Positions 6,924 to 10,941 of a stretch of DNA of 10,941 nucleotides are shown piece after piece. This DNA comes from Candidatus Aminicenantota bacterium (GTDB lineage Bacteria; Acidobacteriota; Aminicenantia; UBA2199): the NCBI GenBank assembly GCA_030639705.1, contig DAOWKX010000137.1:1-10941 (forward strand), in the 5' to 3' direction. The notes under the pieces were generated by a model. That model did no database searches, had not been told where the DNA came from, and worked only from the letters and a program-made list of their open reading frames with translations. Position 1 is the first letter of the stretch. Every line of letters begins with the position of its first letter. The translations under genes were made by a program, and so were the position numbers.

Positions 6924-7025
6924 ATTCTCCTTTCCAATCACGGGAGGCAAATCCGTTTCCAAATTTACCCTGACGGTTCAAAAAACATAGCTGACAACTT
7001 TAGTCCCTTGAACTCGGAGAATCAA
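6924..7025 (-). ncRNA. Candidate molybdenum/tungsten cofactor (Moco/Tuco) riboswitch
   Basis: The leader RNA between the wtp promoter and wtpA shows: a 5' block CUCCGAG (7019-7013); a helix GUUCAA (7012-7007 with G7013) pairing UUGAAC (6981-6976); an inner GAC/GUC hairpin (7005-7003 with 6995-6993); a second hairpin CCGU/ACGG (6976-6973 with 6956-6953); and a 3' block GCCUCCCG (6948-6941). These blocks and this position resemble the Moco RNA motif as I remember it; no covariance search was possible. AUUCUCC (7022-7016) is perfectly complementary to GGAGAAU (6930-6924), which contains the wtpA Shine-Dalgarno. CUCC (6946-6943) is an alternative partner for GGAG. That suggests translational control by cofactor level. 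Operon content (Mo/W uptake plus cofactor synthesis) fits. Confidence 0.68.
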
Positions 7026-7058
7026 TGTCTCTCGCGGTATTAATGAGAACCAAATATA

Positions 7059-7087
7059 AATCTATCAAGAAAACCACATTTTGTCAA
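7059..7087 (-). promoter_or_regulatory. Sigma-70-type promoter of the wtpABC-Moco operon
   Basis: On the minus strand TTGACA (7087-7082, perfect -35) is followed by a 17-nt spacer and TAGATT (7064-7059, 4/6 match to the -10). The predicted start is near 7052, giving about a 130-nt leader that contains the candidate riboswitch. It is back-to-back with the hslV promoter. Confidence 0.6.
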
Positions 7088-7099
7088 ATACCTTGTAAT

Positions 7100-7128
7100 T
7101 TGACTATTGGTGGGAAAAATAATACAAT
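7100..7128 (+). promoter_or_regulatory. Sigma-70-type promoter of hslV, predicting a leaderless transcript
   Basis: TTGACT (7100-7105), a 17-nt spacer, then TACAAT (7123-7128): one mismatch to consensus in each box at ideal spacing. A start about 7 nt past the -10 falls at 7134-7136, on the hslV ATG (7135-7137). No Shine-Dalgarno lies near the ATG, which agrees with a leaderless or near-leaderless mRNA. Confidence 0.65.
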
Positions 7129-7134
7129 AAATAA

Positions 7135-7671
7135 ATGGATAACAAACTTAAACATACTACTGTACTCTGTATCAAACATAAAGGCGATGTGGTCATTGGT
7201 GCTGACGGTCAGGTTTCGTTTCAAAATACTATTTTAAAACATCAGGCAAAAAAAGTACGCAGACTTTATAATAATAAAGTTCTGGCCGGCTTTGCCGGAT
7301 CAACATCAGATGCTTTTTCCCTTTTTCAGAGGTTTGAAAGTAAACTGGATGAATATAACGGCAATATTTCAAGAGCCGCGATCGAACTGTCAAAAGACTG
7401 GAGAACCGATAAGATTTTGAGAAGACTGGAAGCAATGCTTATTGTTGCCAACAAAGAAAACCTCTACATCCTATCCGGTGCAGGTGATGTGATCGAACCG
7501 GATGAAGAGATTCTGGCCATCGGATCAGGAGGACCCTATGCACAGGCAGCGGCACTTGCTCTGAAAAGATATTCCAAACTGGATGCAAAAACGCTGGTGA
7601 AGAAATCGCTTGAAATCGCTTCAGATATCTGCATTTACACCAACAAGCAATTTACCATAGAGGTATTATAA
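7135..7671 (+). CDS. hslV: HslV (ClpQ) peptidase of the ATP-dependent HslUV protease
   Basis: A 178-residue N-terminal-nucleophile peptidase, related to proteasome beta subunits, that assembles as a dodecamer capped by HslU in the cytoplasm. A 7-residue propeptide, MDNKLKH, precedes TTVLC, so the nucleophile should be Thr8 (mature Thr1). In mature numbering Asp17, Lys33 and Ser124 are all in place (ADGQV, AKKVRR, GSGGPYAQ). The residue before the nucleophile is His; many relatives have Gly there and E. coli only the initiator Met. The start is certain: TAA lies immediately upstream in frame and the nucleophile follows within eight codons. There is no Shine-Dalgarno. The stop and the hslU ATG share one base (TAATG). 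Confidence 0.97.
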   Translation: MDNKLKHTTVLCIKHKGDVVIGADGQVSFQNTILKHQAKKVRRLYNNKVLAGFAGSTSDAFSLFQRFESKLDEYNGNISRAAIELSKDWRTDKILRRLEAMLIVANKENLYILSGAGDVIEPDEEILAIGSGGPYAQAAALALKRYSKLDAKTLVKKSLEIASDICIYTNKQFTIEVL

Positions 7672-9047
7672 TGGATAATCAAGAAACCAAGAAGGGAGAT
7701 GATCTCACCCCAAAGGAAATTGTAAAAGAATTAGACAAATATATTGTGAGTCAGAATGATGCCAAAAAAGCAGTGGCCATTGCCCTGCGTAATCGGTATC
7801 GCAGACAAAAACTCCCCAAAGAAATCGCCGATGACATCATTCCAAAAAATATACTCATGATCGGACCAACCGGAGTAGGAAAAACAGAAATTGCCAGAAG
7901 GTTAGCCAAATTAACCGGTTCCCCCTTCATTAAAATCGAGGCCTCGAAATTTACCGAAGTCGGATATGTGGGAAGGGATGTTGAATCCATCATCAGAGAC
8001 CTGGTTAGAATCGCTGTGGAGCTGGTGAAAGTAGAAAAAATGGAGATCAATAAAAAAAAAGCCAGGCAGAATGTTGAAGAAAAAATACTTTCCATCCTTC
8101 TCCCCGAACAAAAAAAAGTCCGGGGCCCGGCTGCTGAACTGGATCTGAAAAACAAGCAGTTTTCAGACACCAAAGAAAAACTTCGAAAACTATTGAACGA
8201 TGGTAAGCTGGATGATAAGACCATCGAGGTGGAAGTTAAAGCCGGCCGATCCACTCCCTTTGAAATTTTTTCAGCCTCAGGTGTCGAAGAAATCGGTATA
8301 ACCATCAGTGAGATGATGCCAAATATGTTCGGGGGTGGAAAAACCAAAAAACAAAAAATGACCATCGGCGAAGCCACCGAGTATTTAATAAAGGATGAAC
8401 AAAATCGACTGCTGGACATGGATCAAATCTCAAAAATCGCCATAGAGAGAACCGAACAAATGGGAATTGTGTTTCTGGATGAAATAGATAAAATTGCCGG
8501 GAGGGAGAGCGGTTCTTATGGACCCATGGTATCACGGGAAGGTGTTCAAAGAGACCTGCTTCCCATCATTGAGGGAACAACGGTTAATACAAAATATGGA
8601 ATGGTTAATACCGACTATATTTTGTTTGTGGGGACCGGAGCCTTTCACGTAGCCAAACCCTCTGATCTCATTCCCGAACTGCAAGGACGATTTCCCATTC
8701 GGGTTGAACTCCTTTCACTTAGCCAGAAGGATTTCATAAAGATCTTAACCGAACCGAAAAATGCTCTGGTCAAACAATATAAAGCCCTGCTGAGTACCGA
8801 AGGCCTGGATATCCAAATCACCACTGATGCCATACGGGAAGTGGCCAAAATAGCTGAAGATATCAATTCCTCTTCTGAAAATATCGGGGCCCGCAGACTC
8901 CACACGATCATGGAGAAGGTAATCGAGGAGATATCATTTGAAGCTTCTGATATCACTAATGGACGAGTAACAATCGATAAAGAATACGTTCTGAATAAAG
9001 TGGAAGGTATTGCCAAAGATACTGATTTAAGTAAGTATATTTTGTGA
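7671..9047 (+). CDS. hslU: HslU (ClpY) AAA+ unfoldase of the HslUV protease
   Basis: 458 residues, full length (E. coli HslU has 443). It unfolds substrates with ATP and feeds them to HslV. Motifs seen are Walker A GPTGVGKT (65-72), the pore loop GYVG (98-101), Walker B IVFLDEID (266-273) and ELQGRFPIRVEL, which holds the arginine expected near the sensor/finger region. The Lys/Glu-rich stretch at about 112-235 is the inserted I-domain. The C-terminus DLSKYIL matches the tail that docks into HslV. Its ATG overlaps the hslV stop, and GAGG about 8 nt upstream serves as ribosome-binding site. The next gene begins 2 nt after the stop. Confidence 0.98.
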   Translation: MDNQETKKGDDLTPKEIVKELDKYIVSQNDAKKAVAIALRNRYRRQKLPKEIADDIIPKNILMIGPTGVGKTEIARRLAKLTGSPFIKIEASKFTEVGYVGRDVESIIRDLVRIAVELVKVEKMEINKKKARQNVEEKILSILLPEQKKVRGPAAELDLKNKQFSDTKEKLRKLLNDGKLDDKTIEVEVKAGRSTPFEIFSASGVEEIGITISEMMPNMFGGGKTKKQKMTIGEATEYLIKDEQNRLLDMDQISKIAIERTEQMGIVFLDEIDKIAGRESGSYGPMVSREGVQRDLLPIIEGTTVNTKYGMVNTDYILFVGTGAFHVAKPSDLIPELQGRFPIRVELLSLSQKDFIKILTEPKNALVKQYKALLSTEGLDIQITTDAIREVAKIAEDINSSSENIGARRLHTIMEKVIEEISFEASDITNGRVTIDKEYVLNKVEGIAKDTDLSKYIL

Positions 9048-9049
9048 TA

Positions 9050-10120
9050 ATGAGTATAAACCAGGAGTCAGGAGTCAGGAGCCGGGAGCCAGGAAGAATT
9101 TTTATATCCCTGGTTTTTCTATTGATATTTTCCTTCATAAGCTGCGGGAAAAAAGGTCCCCTTAAACTGGAACCCAGGAAATTACCGACTGCCATTACAA
9201 ATTTAAGCATCCGGCAGATTGGAAATAACCTGAAGCTGCAGTGGAATTTTCCAAAAACATTATCAGATAAAAAAACCCGGCTGGATTTCGAAATGATAAA
9301 TAAAATCCGGGTGTATTATGCCAGCGACATACTCCCTCCAAAAAAATTCAAAAAAAAATCAACAGTGTTGATGAAGCTGACACTGAAAGGAATTAAAAAG
9401 GAAAGAAACTATTTCTTTGTGACTATTCCGTTTAAAACAAGAAATCTGGATAAAAAGCAATATTCGTTTGCCATCAGATACATATACCAGAAGAAAAAAT
9501 CTCCACTGAGTACCATCAAATCCATCAAGACGGTTGCCCCCATTAAACCCATTTCAGATCTCACCTTCTCCAAAGAAAATAAATTGATTAAACTGAAATG
9601 GAGTCGACCGAAACTCAATCTGAATAACAAAACCATCAGCACAATTGCCGGATATAAGGTGTACAGAAAAATAAAAAAAGGTAATTTTATTCAAATAAAC
9701 AAACAAAATATCCCTGAGGAGTATTACGAGGATAAAGATACCGGAAGAGATGGGGAATATATTTATTATATTTCCACAATCACCTCCAATCAAATCGAAA
9801 GTGATCCATCCAATATTATCTCGGTCACGGTAAAGGATATCTATCCACCGGATTCCCCCCACAACTTAATCTCTTTTAAAGCCAAAGATCATATCTTTCT
9901 TACCTGGAATCATGTGGAAGACCTGGATCTCGACTTTTATAAAATTTTTCGTAAAATACCTTCAGACAGTGAGTTCAAGCTCATTGCCCAGGGCATTCGC
10001 CAGAATTATTATAGAGACACAGCGGTTCAGAAGGGAAGGCTATATATTTATTCGATCACTGCCATTGATAAAAAAGGTAATGAAAGCCAGGCCTCTAATA
10101 CTGTCGAAGAAGAATTTTAA
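9050..10120 (+). CDS. Lipoprotein with three fibronectin type III-like domains
   Basis: 356 residues from the ATG at 9050, two bases after the hslU stop. The n-region (1-16) is rich in Arg, then a hydrophobic core (IFISLVFLLIFSFIS, 17-31) leads to Cys32, followed by GKKGPL, a common start of small lipoproteins (as in LptM/YifL). The lipobox is weak at -3 (Phe), so lipidation is likely but not certain. Three beta-rich repeats follow at about 45-165, 168-262 and 265-350. Each has an FN3-like pattern (LKLQW or LIKLKW or IFLTW early; a Tyr-rich VYRK/IFRK strand; DxxGxY late). The protein is Lys-rich. A GTG at 9044 is possible but overlaps the hslU stop. The first codons are made of a heptamer array. 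Specific function is unknown; an envelope role is expected. Confidence 0.78.
   Translation: MSINQESGVRSREPGRIFISLVFLLIFSFISCGKKGPLKLEPRKLPTAITNLSIRQIGNNLKLQWNFPKTLSDKKTRLDFEMINKIRVYYASDILPPKKFKKKSTVLMKLTLKGIKKERNYFFVTIPFKTRNLDKKQYSFAIRYIYQKKKSPLSTIKSIKTVAPIKPISDLTFSKENKLIKLKWSRPKLNLNNKTISTIAGYKVYRKIKKGNFIQINKQNIPEEYYEDKDTGRDGEYIYYISTITSNQIESDPSNIISVTVKDIYPPDSPHNLISFKAKDHIFLTWNHVEDLDLDFYKIFRKIPSDSEFKLIAQGIRQNYYRDTAVQKGRLYIYSITAIDKKGNESQASNTVEEEF
9062..9096 (+). repeat. Heptamer tandem repeat (CAGGAGT-like) inside the lipoprotein signal sequence
   Basis: Five seven-base units in register: CAGGAGT, CAGGAGT, CAGGAGC, CGGGAGC, CAGGAAG. The array encodes residues 5-16 of the lipoprotein and supplies the Arg residues of the signal-peptide n-region. 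Because seven is not a multiple of three, gain or loss of one unit would shift the frame. Confidence 0.82.
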
Positions 10121-10197
10121 ACATAATTTGATTTTCTTAAAACTGTATCTTAAAAGCGATTTCCAGTTTTTCCAATAAATTGTCTTCAGTTTAGAAA
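10121..10197 (+). other. Short intergenic gap between lipoprotein and DUF362 genes
   Basis: 77 bp, AT-rich. I see no hairpin followed by a T-run, so no terminator is evident, and only weak promoter-like hexamers. The DUF362 ATG has no clear Shine-Dalgarno. The two genes may be cotranscribed. Confidence 0.4.
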
Positions 10198-10941
10198 ATG
10201 AAATCAAGAGTCGCGGTGATCACATGCAATGATTACGATGATCATGCCATCTTTAACGGCATACAGGAGGGAATATCATTACTGGGCGGAATAAGCCATT
10301 TCGCTGCTCAAGATGAATCCCTGCTGATAAAACCTAACCTTCTGGCAGCAGACCCTCCAGAAAAAGCCGTCACCACCCATCCTTCGGTATTCAGGGGCGT
10401 AGCACGGATTTTCAAGCTCAACGGCAACAAACTCACCTATGGGGATTCACCGGGGATCGGTCATCCTGAGCGGGTAGCCAAAAAAACAGGTATCAAGCAA
10501 ATTGCCGATGAACTGGACATTCCAATGACGGATTTCAGGAACAGCCAAAAAGTGTCCCTTCCAAAAGCATTGATTGCCAGAAAGATGTGTATTGCCAGGG
10601 GAGCGCTTGAGACCGATGGGATAATCAGTATCAGCAAGATGAAAACCCATGCATTAACCGGGATAACCGGGGCGGTCAAAAATACCTTTGGCTGTATTCC
10701 GGGTTTTCTGAAAGAGGAATATCATCTTAAAATGAACGACATAAGCTTGTTCTCAAAAGTACTGGTAGATATTACCGCCTATCTTAAACCCCGACTGTAT
10801 ATCCTGGACGGTATTGAAGCCATGGAGGGAAACGGACCACGTGGCGGTGATGTAAAAAAAATGAACCTTCTCTTACTTTCATCTGATCCCCTGGCCCTGG
10901 ATGCTGTGTTTTGTCAGCTTATTGATTTAAAACCATATTAT
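10198..10941 (+). CDS. DUF362 domain protein (partial, C-terminus off the right edge)
   Basis: The frame is open for 248 codons from the ATG at 10198 to the window end. It matches the DUF362 family: LLIKPNLL (42-49), VTTHPSVFRGVARIF (58-72), YGDSPGIGHP (80-89), then ISISKMKTHALTGITGAVKN and FGCIPG, the most conserved block, and later LYILDGIEAMEGNGPRGG with SSDPLALDAV. Full-length members often end in a ferredoxin-type 4Fe-4S domain, which would lie beyond this window. Function is not established; they are common in anaerobes and suspected redox or iron-sulfur proteins. It sits 77 bp after the lipoprotein gene on the same strand. Confidence 0.88.
   Translation, partial: MKSRVAVITCNDYDDHAIFNGIQEGISLLGGISHFAAQDESLLIKPNLLAADPPEKAVTTHPSVFRGVARIFKLNGNKLTYGDSPGIGHPERVAKKTGIKQIADELDIPMTDFRNSQKVSLPKALIARKMCIARGALETDGIISISKMKTHALTGITGAVKNTFGCIPGFLKEEYHLKMNDISLFSKVLVDITAYLKPRLYILDGIEAMEGNGPRGGDVKKMNLLLLSSDPLALDAVFCQLIDLKPYY

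Noticed and set aside
7025..7237. A 70-codon plus-strand frame overlapping the hslV start
   Set aside because: It covers the leader and promoter region and then runs out of frame through hslV; no family resemblance.
7751..8419. A 222-codon open frame on the minus strand inside hslU
   Set aside because: It is antisense to a textbook AAA+ gene; its Ser/Phe-rich translation looks like reverse-strand shadow and matches no fold.
9044..9049. GTG start for the lipoprotein, overlapping the hslU stop
   Set aside because: Possible, but ATG at 9050 in the same frame is preferred and the difference is only two residues.

Overview
The window looks like chromosomal DNA from an AT-leaning, Gram-negative anaerobe. 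My best guess is an uncultured Desulfobacterota (delta-proteobacterial) lineage. The guess rests on lipoprotein signal peptides, an HslVU protease, a WtpABC-type tungstate/molybdate importer, a compact MoaA form and a DUF362 protein. It is inference from protein style; there is no rRNA or other marker here.

Left two thirds (about 1-7060, minus strand). A molybdenum/tungsten cofactor (Moco/Tuco) supply operon reads right to left: wtpA, wtpB, wtpC (high-affinity tungstate/molybdate uptake), then moeA, moaA, moaC, a MOSC-domain gene and a mogA/moaB-type gene. Most junctions overlap by 4-35 nt, which points to translational coupling. The leader between the wtpA promoter (TTGACA-17-TAGATT) and wtpA is about 130 nt. 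It can fold into a structured RNA that resembles the Moco/Tuco riboswitch and can pair with the wtpA ribosome-binding site. A 76-bp gap before moeA holds a perfect extended -10 (TGATATAAT) and a 14-bp palindrome, so the biosynthetic genes may also be transcribed independently of the riboswitch. After mogA, a gap made almost entirely of TTACATG-like heptamer repeats separates it from an AlbA_2/Schlafen-type gene that runs off the left edge.

Right third (about 7100-10941, plus strand). hslV and hslU encode the proteasome-like HslV peptidase and its AAA+ unfoldase. Next come a lipoprotein with three fibronectin-III-like domains and a DUF362 gene cut by the right edge. The hslV promoter (TTGACT-17-TACAAT) is placed so that transcription should start at or within a base or two of the ATG, which predicts a leaderless mRNA. 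The hslV and wtp promoters are back-to-back, with only 12 bp between their -35 boxes. The first codons of the lipoprotein gene are built from a second heptamer array (CAGGAGT).

I see no CRISPR array, insertion sequence, tRNA or rRNA. I found no clear novel multi-gene system. The points most worth a second look are the regulatory leader of the wtp-Moco operon, the leaderless hslV, the two heptamer arrays and the shortened MoaA.
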